50,758 bases of DNA from Polaromonas sp. (GCA_021731285.1 JAKFXR010000033.1:1-50758), one strand, 5' to 3'; shown: positions 27,756-38,393, numbered from the stretch's first letter. The notes: generated by a model not told the origin, from the sequence alone. Numbers and translations are program-made.

Positions 27756-28819
27756 GATTTTTCTTGCATCTTCCCCGGCACTTTGTCAGCCGTATCTTCG
27801 AGTATCTTGAGTCTCGCACGCAAGCTGTGAAGCTGTTTGAGCGTCGCTGCATTTTTTTCCCAGCTGGCATTGTCGTCGATGGGAAAGATGCCGGTGAAAT
27901 GGCCTGGCGTCAAAATTGACCGGGTGACAATGGAGGCGGCGGAGACATGCACATGGTCGGCCAGGCTGAGATGCCCCAGCACCACTGCGCCCCCCCCAAC
28001 CGTGCAGTGAGCTCCAATGTTTGCGCTGCCGGCGACACCCACGCAACCGGCGAGCGCCGTGTGCCGGCCTATATGCACGTTGTGGCCAATCTGGATCAGG
28101 TTGTCCAGCTTGACGCCGTTTTCGATGACTGTGTCCTGCAGGGATCCGCGATCAATGCAGGTATTGGCGCCGATTTCAACGTCATCACCAATCCGTACAG
28201 CGCCAAGCTGTTCGATCTTTTCCCAGCGGCCTTCGTGCGGAGCGAAACCAAAGCCATCCGCACCGATTACCGCGCCCGAATGGACGATGCAGCGTTCGCC
28301 GATGCTGCAATCATCGGCTACGGTGACCCGCGGTGACAGTCGCGTATCTGCACCGATTCGGACCCGACCCCCTATGACGCAATGGGCGCCAATCTGCGCT
28401 CCGGCACCCAAAATGGCCCCGGCACCAATACAGGCGAAAGCGCCGACATCAACTCCCGGCGCCAGGCTCGCAGACGGGTCAATGAATGCGGCTGGATGCA
28501 CGCCGCCGACCGGGGGGAGCTGATGGCTGCGCTTCCACAGCTGCGTCACGCGAGCAAAGTAAAAATAGGGATCATCAACAATGATGCAGGCACCGCGCCG
28601 CCGCGCAGCCTCGGCAACTGCGGGACCCACCACCACGCACGCGGCAGCAGAGTGGGCAAGCTTGTTCTGGTATTTGGGGTGACTGAGGAACGTCAGGTCA
28701 TCGGGGCCAGCCGATTCAATGGTGGCGAGGCGCTCAATGCTCACGTCGGGATTTCCCGCCAGGACTGCGTCAAATTCCCCGGCCAGTGCTGCGACGATAT
28801 CCCCGAGTCTGAGCGTCAC
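27752..28819 (-). CDS. lpxD: UDP-3-O-(3-hydroxyacyl)glucosamine N-acyltransferase
   Basis: LpxD adds the second hydroxyacyl chain in lipid A synthesis. The 355-residue protein has an N-terminal uridine-binding domain (about 1-100), then hexapeptide repeats of the beta-helix; the catalytic His is in [10 protein letters not shown]. The frame starts with GTG at 28819, 24 bp after skp. The order skp-lpxD-fabZ-lpxA-lpxB is the standard one. Confidence 0.97.
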   Translation of the reverse strand: MTLRLGDIVAALAGEFDAVLAGNPDVSIERLATIESAGPDDLTFLSHPKYQNKLAHSAAACVVVGPAVAEAARRRGACIIVDDPYFYFARVTQLWKRSHQLPPVGGVHPAAFIDPSASLAPGVDVGAFACIGAGAILGAGAQIGAHCVIGGRVRIGADTRLSPRVTVADDCSIGERCIVHSGAVIGADGFGFAPHEGRWEKIEQLGAVRIGDDVEIGANTCIDRGSLQDTVIENGVKLDNLIQIGHNVHIGRHTALAGCVGVAGSANIGAHCTVGGGAVVLGHLSLADHVHVSAASIVTRSILTPGHFTGIFPIDDNASWEKNAATLKQLHSLRARLKILEDTADKVPGKMQEKS

Positions 28820-28843
28820 ACGTCGCCTGCGATGTATTGGAGC

Positions 28844-29347
28844 TTACCGGCCCGCGTTGAGTGCCCTGATAACCTTGTCAGTGATGTCGTGCTTGGGATT
28901 GGCATACACCGCCTCCTGCAGCACCAAGTCGTATTTTTCGGTTTCAGCAACGGTTTTGACAACTTTGTTGGCGCGCTCAATGACTTGCTGCAACTCTTCA
29001 TTTTTACGGGCATTGAGGTCTTCCTGGAATTCACGGCGTTTGCGCTGGAAATCCCTGTCCTGCTCGACCAGCTGTTTCTGGCGATTGGTTCGCTGGGTTT
29101 CAGACAGTGTTGGAGCCTCGCGATCAAACTTGTCGGCAAGCGACTTCAGTTGCGCACCCAGGTCGCCAAGCTCCTTCTCACGCTTGCCAAACTCCTGCTC
29201 CAGTTTGGCCTGCGCAGCCTTGGCGCTGTTGGCTTCGCGAAAAATGCGATCGATGTTGACAACGCCGATCCTGAACTCCTGAGCCTGCGCCGCGAATGCG
29301 GCGCAGGTCAGGAGACCTGCCAGAAGGAACTTGTGAAAATAATTCAT
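28844..29347 (-). CDS. skp: Periplasmic chaperone Skp (OmpH family)
   Basis: A trimeric chaperone that carries unfolded outer-membrane proteins across the periplasm to BamA. The 167 residues begin with a signal peptide (KFLLAGLLTCAAFAAQAQ, cut near AQA-QE), followed by long charged helices that form the family's tentacles. The ATG overlaps the bamA TAA by one base, so the two are co-translated. Confidence 0.95.
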   Translation of the reverse strand: MNYFHKFLLAGLLTCAAFAAQAQEFRIGVVNIDRIFREANSAKAAQAKLEQEFGKREKELGDLGAQLKSLADKFDREAPTLSETQRTNRQKQLVEQDRDFQRKRREFQEDLNARKNEELQQVIERANKVVKTVAETEKYDLVLQEAVYANPKHDITDKVIRALNAGR

Positions 29348-31641
29348 TAGAAGGATGTACCAATCTGAAATTGAAATCTCTGGAGTCTATCCGTTGGCTT
29401 TTTGCTCAAGGGATTGGCAATAGCCAGGCGAAGCGGGCCCAGCGGTGATATCCAGCTGACCCCCACACCGACCGAGGAACGCAGATCCCCGAAGTTGTAT
29501 TTGTCTTTCTCCCCAAATACATTGCCGGCATCAACAAAGCCAAACATGCGGAGCGTCCTGTCATTGCCGGCGCCCGGGAAGGGTGCAATGATTTCGGCAT
29601 TCAGGGTGATCTTCTTCGGTCCACCGACCGAAAGGCCCTGCGCGTCACGTGGCCCGAGGGAGCCCGGTTCAAAACCGCGGACCGAGCCCAGACCGCCCGA
29701 GTAGGAATTCTTGAAAACCGGAAAAGGTTGTCCATTCAGACCCTTGCCCCAACCCACCTCGCCGTTCAGCGCAATGGTGAACTGCTTGTTAATCGGAATG
29801 TATTGCTGGGCCTGGTAGTTGCTGCGCAAAAACCTGGCGTCGCCGGCTATACCCCAGTCCCCATATACCCGCTGGAAGCGCCCGGTGGTTGGAACCAGGG
29901 CACTGTCACGCTCGTCACGCGCCCAGCCTATAGTGAGTGGAAGGGAGTTGCTCTTGGCACCAAATGTCCTGATATAGGTCTGGTATACCGTCGGGAGATT
30001 GATGCCGGAAATATCGATTTGCTCAATGCCCGCACCAAAATAAACGGTGTCCAACTCACTGAAGGGTACGCCAAAACGGATGCTGGTGCCGGTCGTTTTC
30101 AGGGCATAGTCACCCCCCTGCCCGTCGTACGGCCTGGCCGTACGGGTATAGACGTCGAGTGTGCGCGAGATACCATCGGCCGTGAAATAGGGATCCACGG
30201 TGCTCACGACAAATTGGCGGTTGAACTTGCCGGTGTTGACTTCAATGCCCAGATAGTTGCCGGTGCCAAACGCGTTTTCCTGCTTGAAACCAAAAGTCAG
30301 GGACAGTTTGTCGTTGCTGGAATAACCGGCGCCCAACTGTAGATTGCCTGTGGGTTTTTCAACCACAGCCAGGTTGAGATCAACCTGATCCTGGGTTCCA
30401 GGAACGTCCTGCGTATCAATGTTGACTTCGGTGAAGTAGCCCAAACGGTCAACGCGATCCCGGGAAAGCTTGATCTTGTCACCGTCGTACCAGGACGACT
30501 CAAACTGGCGGAATTCACGCCGTACCACTTCGTCACGCGTCCGGTTGTTGCCGCTGATATTGATCCGCCGCACATAGGCCCGGCGCGAAGGATCTCCCTG
30601 CAATACAAAGGCAACCCGGTTGTTGACGCGGTCGATTTCGGGCTTGCTCTCGACTTTCGCAAAAGCAAACCCGAAGGTTCCGTAATACTCGGTAAAGGAC
30701 TTGATGGTTTGTGCGACCTGGTCCGCGTTATAGGCTTCGCCGGGTTTGATTGTCACCAGGCTCTTGAACTCTTCATCCCGGCCAAGGTAATTGCCGTCGA
30801 GCTTGACGCCGGAGACAATAAAACGCTCACCTTCGGTGATGTTGATCACCACCGAAATATCCTGCTTGTTGGGCGAGATCGCCACCTGTGTGGAATCGAT
30901 CTTGAATTCGAGGTAGCCCCGGTTGAGGTAATAGGAGCGAAGGGTCTCGATGTCCGCGTTGAGCTTGGTCCGGGAGTAGCGGTCCGATTTGGTGTACCAG
31001 CTCAGCCACCCACCCGTGTTCAGATCAAACAGACCGCGCAGCGCGGACTCGCTGAACACCTTGTTTCCGACAATGCGGATTTCCTTGATCTTGGCAACAT
31101 CACCTTCAGTGACACTGAAATTCACATTGACCCTGTTCCTGTCGATGGGCGTCACCGTGGTCACGACCTCGGCGCCGTACAGGCTGCGGTTGATGTACTG
31201 ACGTTTGAGCTCCTGCTCTGCCCGGTCGGCAAGCGCCTTGTCAAAAGGCCGTCCTTCGGTAAGCCCGATTTCACGCAGGGCTTTTTTCAGTACGTCCTTG
31301 TCGAACTCCTTGGCACCTACAAAATCCACTTCTGCGACGGTGGGACGTTCCTCAACAATGACCACGAGCACATTGCCGCTGACCTCGAGTCGAACATCCT
31401 TGAACAGGCCCAGTCCAAACAGGGCCCGAATGGCGCTGGCACCTTTCTCGTCGTCATAGGTTTCGCCGACCCGAAATGGCAGGGAGGCAAAGATGGTCCC
31501 AGGCTCGACGCGCTGCAAACCCTCGACCCGGATATCACGGACCGTGAACGGATCCACTGCCCAGGCTGCCTGCGCTATGAGAAAGCTGGCCACCAGCGTG
31601 GAAACCGTGCGTAGCTTGAAACGATTGAAATTTTTGTGCAT
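29347..31641 (-). CDS. bamA: Outer-membrane assembly factor BamA
   Basis: BamA folds and inserts outer-membrane beta-barrels. The 764-residue protein has a signal peptide (TLVASFLIAQAAWAVDP), five POTRA domains (about 30-430; VRDIRVEGLQRVEPG starts the first, VRRINISGNNRTRDEVVRREF the last) and a 16-strand barrel ending in FQFQIGTSF. The conserved loop 6 motif is seen as VRGFEPGSLGPRD. It follows rseP by 12 bp. Confidence 0.98.
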   Translation of the reverse strand: MHKNFNRFKLRTVSTLVASFLIAQAAWAVDPFTVRDIRVEGLQRVEPGTIFASLPFRVGETYDDEKGASAIRALFGLGLFKDVRLEVSGNVLVVIVEERPTVAEVDFVGAKEFDKDVLKKALREIGLTEGRPFDKALADRAEQELKRQYINRSLYGAEVVTTVTPIDRNRVNVNFSVTEGDVAKIKEIRIVGNKVFSESALRGLFDLNTGGWLSWYTKSDRYSRTKLNADIETLRSYYLNRGYLEFKIDSTQVAISPNKQDISVVINITEGERFIVSGVKLDGNYLGRDEEFKSLVTIKPGEAYNADQVAQTIKSFTEYYGTFGFAFAKVESKPEIDRVNNRVAFVLQGDPSRRAYVRRINISGNNRTRDEVVRREFRQFESSWYDGDKIKLSRDRVDRLGYFTEVNIDTQDVPGTQDQVDLNLAVVEKPTGNLQLGAGYSSNDKLSLTFGFKQENAFGTGNYLGIEVNTGKFNRQFVVSTVDPYFTADGISRTLDVYTRTARPYDGQGGDYALKTTGTSIRFGVPFSELDTVYFGAGIEQIDISGINLPTVYQTYIRTFGAKSNSLPLTIGWARDERDSALVPTTGRFQRVYGDWGIAGDARFLRSNYQAQQYIPINKQFTIALNGEVGWGKGLNGQPFPVFKNSYSGGLGSVRGFEPGSLGPRDAQGLSVGGPKKITLNAEIIAPFPGAGNDRTLRMFGFVDAGNVFGEKDKYNFGDLRSSVGVGVSWISPLGPLRLAIANPLSKKPTDRLQRFQFQIGTSF

Positions 31642-31653
31642 GAAAGTAAGGAA

Positions 31654-33033
31654 TTAACCCAAAAGCCGGGAGACATCGTTAAACAGGGCAACAGACATCA
31701 TGCCGAGAAGGATGGCAACGCCCCCCCGCTGCAGCCGGTCCATCCAGGCGTCAGACACGCTCTTGCCGGTTATCGCCTCCCAAAGATAATACATCAGGTG
31801 CCCCCCGTCCAAAACCGGCAAAGGCAGCAAATTGAGTACGCCCAGACTGACGCTGATCAAGGCCAGGAAGAGCAGATAGGTGCTCCACCCCAGGCTCGCG
31901 GACTTTCCCGCATAGTCGGCAATGGTGAGTGGGCCGCTGAGATTTTTGAGGGATGCCTCACCAACCAGCATTTTGCCCATCATTTTCAGCGTCAACACCG
32001 ACACCTCCCAGGTCCGGACCGCGCCCTTCCACAAACCGTCGAACGGCCCGTGGCGCACCGTGACAAGAGCAGGCGGCGCACCAACATATGCGCCTATGCG
32101 ACCGAAGGTTTGGCCACCTTCCTGCCGGATATCTGGCGTGACAGCAATGTCCAACTCCCGTCCCGCCCTCAGGATGCGCCAGATCGCGGGGGGCGCGGAT
32201 TCCTGAGCCCTGGCCTGTGCGCCTGAAAACCTGATGGTTTCCCGCAATTGCTGCCCATCCACGATGGCCTGACTTCCGATACGCAACACGACGTCGCCAC
32301 TGCGCAAACCCGATTTTTCTGCAGCGCCGCCTGGCATCACCTCCCCGATGACCGCCTGGGTCCAGGGTCCCAGAATGCCGATCTTGCGGAAAAGCTGAGC
32401 ATCCGCGTCGGCGGCGTTGAGCTGGCTCAAAGGCAGCATCACCGTACGGGTTCCGCCCGAATCGGCGCCGGGGCTGCTGACCTCCAGCTTCACATCATGG
32501 CCACCCAGAGCCGCCCGGGTCAACCGCCAACGAAGGTCTTCAAATGAGCGCACAGCTTCCATGGCCTCGCCGTCCAGACCCGCCTGCTCGACACGCTCCC
32601 CCCCGGTCAGACCTGAACGGGCGGCAATCGAACTCGGAACAGGACTCGCCAGCACCGCTACAGGCTCCTGCAATCCGGTCCAGTTGACAAGCGCGTACAA
32701 CAGGATCGCCAGAAGCAGGTTGGCCGCGGGGCCCGCAGCAACAATCGCGGCACGTGCACCCAAGGGCCGGTTATTGAAAGCCAGATGACGCTCGGCAGGA
32801 TCAACGGGCGCCTCGCGCTCGTCCAGCATCTTGACGTAGCCGCCCAGCGGCAGCATGCCAATAGAAAATTCAGTCGGCTTGTTTTTGAAGCGCCACGTAT
32901 AAACCGGTTTGCCAAACCCGACCGAGAATTTGAGGACCTTGACGCCACACGCCACGGCCACGCGGTAGTGGCCGTATTCGTGGACCGCAATCAGGACACC
33001 CAGGGCAACAACAAAGGCTAGCAAAGTCAGCAT
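31654..33033 (-). CDS. rseP: Site-2 intramembrane metalloprotease RseP
   Basis: RseP cleaves anti-sigma-E within the membrane during envelope stress and removes signal peptide remnants. The 459-residue protein has the zinc motif HEYGH (His18, Glu19, His22), two PDZ domains (about 110-290) and the C-terminal metal-binding LPVLDGGHLM. GGAAG lies before the ATG. Its place before bamA-skp ties it to outer-membrane quality control. Confidence 0.97.
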   Translation of the reverse strand: MLTLLAFVVALGVLIAVHEYGHYRVAVACGVKVLKFSVGFGKPVYTWRFKNKPTEFSIGMLPLGGYVKMLDEREAPVDPAERHLAFNNRPLGARAAIVAAGPAANLLLAILLYALVNWTGLQEPVAVLASPVPSSIAARSGLTGGERVEQAGLDGEAMEAVRSFEDLRWRLTRAALGGHDVKLEVSSPGADSGGTRTVMLPLSQLNAADADAQLFRKIGILGPWTQAVIGEVMPGGAAEKSGLRSGDVVLRIGSQAIVDGQQLRETIRFSGAQARAQESAPPAIWRILRAGRELDIAVTPDIRQEGGQTFGRIGAYVGAPPALVTVRHGPFDGLWKGAVRTWEVSVLTLKMMGKMLVGEASLKNLSGPLTIADYAGKSASLGWSTYLLFLALISVSLGVLNLLPLPVLDGGHLMYYLWEAITGKSVSDAWMDRLQRGGVAILLGMMSVALFNDVSRLLG

Positions 33034-33046
33034 GGCAACACTTCCG

Positions 33047-34231
33047 TCAAGTCTTCAGGTTTCTGGATATCTGCCCTGCCGCGGCCCGGGCCTGCGCATC
33101 AAGCGCCAGCAAGTCCCCGATGCCACGGATTTCAGCCGGAGTGACAAGGTCCAATGTCGCCCGATTGATGGCATGGATGTGGTCAAACCGTATCTCTCCG
33201 GCCAAAAAGGCCGCAACAGCCACCTCATTGGCGGCATTGAGCACTGCCGGTGTGCCATGAGGCGCAGCCAGCACCTCCCACGCCAGCGCCAGACCCGGAA
33301 AAATCTTCTCGTCAGGAACTGCAAAGGACATGGTGGGCAAGGCCTTGAAATCAAGCGCTTTTGCCCCGGAAACAACGCGATCAGGCCAGGCCAGGCCATA
33401 AGCAATCGGCACACGCATATCCGGTGTGCCGAGTTGGGCCACCACCGAGGTGTCGCGGTACTGCACCATCGAGTGGATGATGCTTTGCGGATGAATCACG
33501 ACCTCAATTTGTGCTGGATCCAGGCCAAACAGGTAACGCGCCTCTATGACCTCCAGCGCCTTGTTCATCATGGTGGCCGAGTCCACCGAAATTTTTCTGC
33601 CCATGACCCAGTTGGGGTGGGCACAGGCCTGGTCCGGCGTTACATCGCGCAAGGTGTCGGGCGCACGGGTCAGAAAGGGTCCGCCCGACGCCGTCAGTAT
33701 GATTTTTTCAACACGCTCGCGCCAGACGGCCGGGTCTTCGGGCAGGGACTGGAAGATGGCGGAGTGTTCGCTGTCAATCGGCAACAACCGCGCCCCTCCG
33801 TCCCGCACTGCCTGCATGAACACCTCGCCGCCCACCACCAGAGCTTCCTTGTTGGCCAGCAACAAGCGCTTTCCGCTTCTGGCGGCGGCCATGCAAGGCG
33901 GCAACCCGGCTGCACCGACGATGGCCGCCATCACGATGTCAACCCGCTCGTCGGACGCTATGGATTCCAGTGCATCGCCCGCAAACAGGACTTCGGTGGA
34001 AAGGTCCTGCATTTTCAGGGCTTCGGCCAGGGCGCGGGCGTGCGGTTCACTGACCATCACGGCGTAAACCGGCCTGAAGCGCAGGCACTGTTCGAGCATC
34101 ACAGAGGTCTGCGTGGCCGCACTGAGCGCAAACACCTCAAACCGGTCGGGGTGAGCCGCAATCACATCCAGTGTGTTGACGCCAATCGATCCTGTCGATC
34201 CCAACACCGTGACGCTTTGCTTCTTCATCTG
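33047..34231 (-). CDS. dxr: 1-deoxy-D-xylulose 5-phosphate reductoisomerase
   Basis: Dxr makes methylerythritol phosphate, the committed step of the MEP isoprenoid pathway that feeds UppS in the same block. The 394-residue form from the ATG at 34231 begins MKKQSVTVLGSTGSIGVNT with the NADPH motif. ATG 34237 and TTG 34252 are in-frame alternatives; the last would overlap cdsA by 4 bp. The metal-binding segment VDSEHSAIFQ-like (IDSEHSAIFQ) and the substrate loops KEALVVGGE and SVDSATMMNK are present. Confidence 0.97.
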   Translation of the reverse strand, partial: QMKKQSVTVLGSTGSIGVNTLDVIAAHPDRFEVFALSAATQTSVMLEQCLRFRPVYAVMVSEPHARALAEALKMQDLSTEVLFAGDALESIASDERVDIVMAAIVGAAGLPPCMAAARSGKRLLLANKEALVVGGEVFMQAVRDGGARLLPIDSEHSAIFQSLPEDPAVWRERVEKIILTASGGPFLTRAPDTLRDVTPDQACAHPNWVMGRKISVDSATMMNKALEVIEARYLFGLDPAQIEVVIHPQSIIHSMVQYRDTSVVAQLGTPDMRVPIAYGLAWPDRVVSGAKALDFKALPTMSFAVPDEKIFPGLALAWEVLAAPHGTPAVLNAANEVAVAAFLAGEIRFDHIHAINRATLDLVTPAEIRGIGDLLALDAQARAAAGQISRNLKT

Positions 34232-34248
34232 GAGCATTTGCAAGCGCG

Positions 34249-35085
34249 TCAAGCGGTCACCAGCATCATGGCCAGCGGCAGCACCGGCAACAAGGCATCG
34301 ATCCGATCAAGCACTCCACCGTGACCCGGCAGCAAACCGCTGGAATCCTTGGCGCCAGCGCTGCGCTTGATCAGGGACTCGACCAGATCGCCCACCACAC
34401 TGAGTGCTGCCAGAAAAACCATGGCCAGCAAAGTCACCACCAGTCCCTGTTGTGCAGCAAGGCGGGCATAAAAACTCCGCCCGGTACTGTCAAATGCCAG
34501 CCAGACAATACACATGAGCAGCACCCCGACCATGCCCCCCCAGACACCCTCCCAGCTCTTGCCTGGGCTGATGGCCGGAGCCAGCTTGCCTTTGCTGAAT
34601 CGCCCACCCAGGCCTTTGCCGGCAAAGTACGCGCCGATATCGGCGACCCACACCAGCAGCAACACCGACAACAGAAATTCGATACCAAGGACACGCGCCT
34701 GCACCACGGCCAGCCAGCCGACCCAGAGCGCGAGCACCCCGCCCACGAGACGGACAGCACGCGGGATTTTCGGCCAGCCCGCCACCCCGCCGCGGAGCAG
34801 CCAGGCGCCGGCCAATACCCACGCAGCACCCGTCAACCGCCACAGCAGAGGCAGCGGCGTAAGCAGCCATCCAAGGTCCCAGGACATGCCGCACAACACG
34901 ACGCAACAAAAAGCGCCAAACAGGGCGCCCAGCTGGCCGCAGCCATTGAGCCGGCCCCACTCCCAGGCGCCGGCCGAGATGAGAATCAGCGCAACCACAG
35001 CGAAAGGCCAGGGCGCGGGGTAAAAAAGCGCGGGCAGCAAAATCGCCAGCAGCACCAGGGCGGTGATCACACGTTGCTTGAGCAT
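34249..35085 (-). CDS. cdsA: Phosphatidate cytidylyltransferase
   Basis: CdsA activates phosphatidic acid with CTP to CDP-diacylglycerol, the precursor of all phospholipids. The 278-residue membrane protein has about eight hydrophobic segments and the signature SLIKRSAGAKDSSG then LPGHGGVLDRID. Its ATG overlaps the uppS stop by one base. Confidence 0.97.
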   Translation of the reverse strand: MLKQRVITALVLLAILLPALFYPAPWPFAVVALILISAGAWEWGRLNGCGQLGALFGAFCCVVLCGMSWDLGWLLTPLPLLWRLTGAAWVLAGAWLLRGGVAGWPKIPRAVRLVGGVLALWVGWLAVVQARVLGIEFLLSVLLLVWVADIGAYFAGKGLGGRFSKGKLAPAISPGKSWEGVWGGMVGVLLMCIVWLAFDSTGRSFYARLAAQQGLVVTLLAMVFLAALSVVGDLVESLIKRSAGAKDSSGLLPGHGGVLDRIDALLPVLPLAMMLVTA

Positions 35086-35828
35086 CAGGCGGCCTTCATT
35101 GCGGTTTTTTTGCTGTCGGCGCCAAGCTGTTCCGAGGTCTGGCCGAAACGCCTCTCGCGGTTACGGTACACCTCAATCGCGGCGTCCAGCGCCGCATCAT
35201 CAAAATCCGGCCAAAGCTTGTCCGAAAAATGCAGCTCCGCGTAAGCTGCCTGCCAGAGCAGGAAGTTGCTGATACGCATCTCCCCACCTGTACGAATCAG
35301 CAGATCGGGGTCGGGGACATGCGCCAGCGCCATGGCCCGGTCCAGCGCCATCTCGGTGATTTCGCTGCCCTCCTGCATCAGCTTGCGGGCCGCCTGGGCA
35401 ATGTCCCAGCGCCCCCCATAGTTGAAGCACACATTGAGCACCAGGCGCTGATTGCCCTCGGTTGCCTGTTCAGCCTGCGTCAGACCGGCCTTGAATTTTT
35501 CGGACAGGCGCTGCCTGTCACCTACAAAATGCAATTGCACGCCGTTGGCTTTCAGGGATGGCACCTCGCGCGCAAGAGACAGCGCCAGGAGTTCGAGTAA
35601 ACCTGAGACTTCGTCGGGCGGCCGGTTCCAGTTTTCCGATGAAAATGCAAACACGGTCAACACGCCGACACCGCGGGCGATACAGGCCTGCACGCAGCGG
35701 TTGAGCGCGCCCACCCCCTGTTGGTGCCCGGCAATACGTGGAAGGAAGCGGCGCGTGGCCCAACGGCCATTGCCATCCATCACGATGGCGATGTGATGCG
35801 GAACCGCGGTAGAACTCGTTTGAGCCAT
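35085..35828 (-). CDS. uppS: Undecaprenyl diphosphate synthase
   Basis: A cis-prenyltransferase that builds the C55 carrier lipid for peptidoglycan and O-antigen. The 247 residues include the catalytic MDGNGRWA (Asp18), HQQGVGALN, FSSENWNRP and the C-terminal PDLLIRTGGEMRISNFLLWQ region. It begins 150 bp after the frr stop; that gap holds GC-rich repeat copy 2, the only large gap in this part of the block. Confidence 0.97.
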   Translation of the reverse strand: MAQTSSTAVPHHIAIVMDGNGRWATRRFLPRIAGHQQGVGALNRCVQACIARGVGVLTVFAFSSENWNRPPDEVSGLLELLALSLAREVPSLKANGVQLHFVGDRQRLSEKFKAGLTQAEQATEGNQRLVLNVCFNYGGRWDIAQAARKLMQEGSEITEMALDRAMALAHVPDPDLLIRTGGEMRISNFLLWQAAYAELHFSDKLWPDFDDAALDAAIEVYRNRERRFGQTSEQLGADSKKTAMKAA

Positions 35829-35881
35829 ATCGGCAGTCAGTCACTGCACACAGTGCGCTTGCCTGCTGGCAACTGTCTTTT

Positions 35882-35976
35882 CAAGCAGGGGCCGCGGAAC
35901 CGGCTTTGCCGGGCCGCAGGCGCAGTGGCCCCCTCGGGGGGGAGCGAGCTACACGCAGTGAGCGAGCGTGGGGGCA
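35882..35976. repeat. GC-rich interspersed element, copy 2 (3' of frr)
   Basis: About 95 bp, directly after the frr TAG, matching 7331-7423 in the same orientation from CAAGC-AGGGGCCGCGG through TACACGCAGTGAGCG to GTGGGGGCA. The CCCCCTCGGGGG core is self-complementary. Confidence 0.85.
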
Positions 35977-35978
35977 AT

Positions 35979-36539
35979 CTAAACCGCCATGATGTCTTGC
36001 TCTTTGCCGGCGACAAGCTTGTCCACCTCGGCAATAAAGCGGTCTGTGAACTTCTGGACATCATCGTGGGCACGGCGCTCGTCGTCTTCCGACGCAAGCT
36101 TTTCCTTGACCAGTTTCTTGACGCCGTCATTGGCATCCCGGCGCAAATTGCGAATGGCTACTTTGGCGTGTTCGCCCTCGGCACGGACCACCTTGGTGAG
36201 CTCCTTGCGACGCTCCTCCGTCATGGATGGCATGGGCACACGGATCAAATCACCCTGCGCCGCAGGGTTGAGGCCCAGGTCCGAATCACGAATGGCTTTC
36301 TCGATCTTGGCACCCATGCCTTTTTCCCAGGGGGAGACGCTGATCGTGCGCGCATCGAGCAGGGCCACATTGGCCACCTGGCTGATGGGCACCATGGAAC
36401 CGTAGTAGTCCACCAGCACCGTATCGAGCAGCCCTGGATTGGCGCGTCCAGTGCGGATTTTGGTCAACGCATGCTTGAACGACTCCACCGACTGCTGCAT
36501 TTTCTGCTCGGCGTTGCTCTTGATCTCAACAATGCTCAT
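35979..36539 (-). CDS. frr: Ribosome recycling factor
   Basis: RRF splits the post-termination ribosome together with EF-G. The 186 residues have the expected length and the conserved [16 protein letters not shown] segment ([13 protein letters not shown]), [13 protein letters not shown] and [14 protein letters not shown] ([15 protein letters not shown]). GGAGATACTTTC precedes the ATG. It follows pyrH by 51 bp. Confidence 0.98.
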   Translation of the reverse strand: MSIVEIKSNAEQKMQQSVESFKHALTKIRTGRANPGLLDTVLVDYYGSMVPISQVANVALLDARTISVSPWEKGMGAKIEKAIRDSDLGLNPAAQGDLIRVPMPSMTEERRKELTKVVRAEGEHAKVAIRNLRRDANDGVKKLVKEKLASEDDERRAHDDVQKFTDRFIAEVDKLVAGKEQDIMAV

Positions 36540-36590
36540 GAAAGTATCTCCGATGATTTTTTTGCAGGGACCGGGTCCATCCGACAGGTC

Positions 36591-37301
36591 TCAAACGTGA
36601 ACCAGCGTTCCCTCGTCTTCGCCCTGCACCACACGCCTGAGCGCGCCGTGCTTGAAAATGCTGAAAATCTTGATGGGCAGCTTCTGGTCGCGGCACAGCG
36701 CAAACGCCGTCGCATCCATCACTTCCAGATGCTTGCCCATGGCTTCATCAAAACTGATATTGGTGTAGCGGGTTGCCTTGGGGTCCTTCTTCGGATCCGC
36801 GGTATAGACACCGTCAACCTTGGTTGCCTTCAGGACGATCTCGGCGCCGATCTCGGCGCCCCGCAAGGCGGCCGCCGTATCGGTTGTAAAAAACGGATTT
36901 CCTGTCCCGGCCGCAAAAATGACCACCTTGCCCTCTTCCAGGTACTGCAGGGCCTTGGGCCGGACATAGGGCTCGACAATCCGCTCAATGCCGATGGCGG
37001 ACATCACACGCGGCGTCAAGCCGGCCTTGTCCATGGTATCTCCGAGCGCCAGCGCATTCATGACCGTGGCCAGCATGCCCATGTAGTCTGCGGTGGCACG
37101 GTCCATGCCCACCGAGCCGCCCGCCACGCCACGGAAAATATTTCCTCCGCCAATCACCACGGCAACCTGGACCCCCATGCGGGTGATGTCCGCAATTTCC
37201 TCAACCATGCGCACAATCGTCGCGCGGTTGATGCCGAAGGCATCGTCCCCCATCAAGGCTTCGCCTGAAAGTTTCAACAAGATTCGCTTGTAGGCTGGCA
37301 T
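36591..37301 (-). CDS. pyrH: UMP kinase
   Basis: PyrH phosphorylates UMP to UDP and is a hexamer controlled by GTP and UTP in its family. The 236 residues include the amino-acid-kinase fold motifs [24 protein letters not shown] and [17 protein letters not shown], plus [13 protein letters not shown]. It lies between tsf and frr as usual. Confidence 0.98.
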   Translation of the reverse strand: MPAYKRILLKLSGEALMGDDAFGINRATIVRMVEEIADITRMGVQVAVVIGGGNIFRGVAGGSVGMDRATADYMGMLATVMNALALGDTMDKAGLTPRVMSAIGIERIVEPYVRPKALQYLEEGKVVIFAAGTGNPFFTTDTAAALRGAEIGAEIVLKATKVDGVYTADPKKDPKATRYTNISFDEAMGKHLEVMDATAFALCRDQKLPIKIFSIFKHGALRRVVQGEDEGTLVHV

Positions 37302-37363
37302 GGGGGCTTTCCTGTCGTTTTTATGGGCGTAAGTTTAGCGGCCTTTCCAGAGGGCTGGCGAGA

Positions 37364-38278
37364 TCAGGCCGCTTTGGCGGCAGCCACTTGTGCGGCAACC
37401 TCTGCAGCAAAGTCGTCGACCTTCTTCTCAATGCCTTCGCCGACAACATACAGGGTAAACGACTTCACGGTCGTACCCTTTTCCTTGAGCATCTGCTCGA
37501 CAGTCTGCTTGTCATTCTTGACGAAGGACTGGTTGTGCAGGCTGACTTCCTTGAGGTATTTCTGCACGCCGCCTTCAATACGTTTTGCAACAATTTCCGG
37601 AGACTGAACAGGCTTGCCAGCAGCGGTTGCCACGGTGGCATCTTCGGCCGCCTTGGCAGCAGCCACGGAACGCTCACGAGCGACCAGCTCGGCTGGCACT
37701 TGATCGCTGGACAGGGACACCGGCTTCATGGCGGCCACGTGCATGGCGACATCCTTGGCGGCAGTTTCGTCGCCGTCGTACTCGACCACCACACCGATGC
37801 GTGTGCCATGCAGATAGGAAGCGAGCTTGCCGCCTTCAAAACGCTTGAAGCGGCGCACGCTCATGTTCTCGCCGATTTTGCCGATCAGGCCCTTGCGCAC
37901 ATCCTCGATCGTCGGGCCGAAGCCGTCGAGGCTGAAAGGCATGGCCCCGACCGCGGCCACGTCGGCCGGATTGCCCTTGACGATACCTTCAGCCACCGCC
38001 TTGGTGAAAGCGAGGAAGCTGTCGTTCTTGGTTACAAAGTCAGTCTCGCAATTGACTTCAACGAGCGCGCCCACAGCGCCTTCGCTGTGATAGGCGATCA
38101 CGCCTTCTGCGGTGATGCGGGAGGCCGCCTTGCCGGCCTTGTTGCCCAGCTTGACGCGCAGGATTTCTTCGGCTTTTTCAAAATTGCCGTCAGCCTCGGT
38201 CAGCGCTTTTTTGCACTCCATCATCGGGGCGTCGGTTTTTGCGCGCAACTCTGCGACCATGCTTGCTGTGATTGCCAT
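37364..38278 (-). CDS. tsf: Elongation factor Ts
   Basis: EF-Ts exchanges GDP for GTP on EF-Tu. The 304-residue protein has the N-terminal UBA-like domain ([23 protein letters not shown]), the EF-Tu-contacting [10 protein letters not shown] and the core domains with FKRFEGG and SYLHG. A GGAG site precedes the ATG. A symmetrical terminator-like hairpin separates it from rpsB. Confidence 0.98.
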   Translation of the reverse strand: MAITASMVAELRAKTDAPMMECKKALTEADGNFEKAEEILRVKLGNKAGKAASRITAEGVIAYHSEGAVGALVEVNCETDFVTKNDSFLAFTKAVAEGIVKGNPADVAAVGAMPFSLDGFGPTIEDVRKGLIGKIGENMSVRRFKRFEGGKLASYLHGTRIGVVVEYDGDETAAKDVAMHVAAMKPVSLSSDQVPAELVARERSVAAAKAAEDATVATAAGKPVQSPEIVAKRIEGGVQKYLKEVSLHNQSFVKNDKQTVEQMLKEKGTTVKSFTLYVVGEGIEKKVDDFAAEVAAQVAAAKAA

Positions 38279-38341
38279 CTTCAGTTCTCCGTGTGTCTTG
38301 TTGACTTCAAATAAATAAGGGTGCCCGGCGCAAGGGCTGTA

Positions 38342-38368
38342 AAAAAGGGGCTACGCGAGCCCCTTTTT
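38342..38368. terminator. Bidirectional hairpin between rpsB and tsf
   Basis: AAAAAGGGGCT (38342-38352), a 5-base loop, then AGCCCCTTTTT (38358-38368): an exact inverted repeat with U tracts in both directions. On the gene strand it lies between the rpsB stop and tsf, so it should reduce transcription into tsf and the rest of the block. Confidence 0.85.
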
Positions 38369-38393
38369 CGCGTCAGGCGCAGGGCCAGACCTG

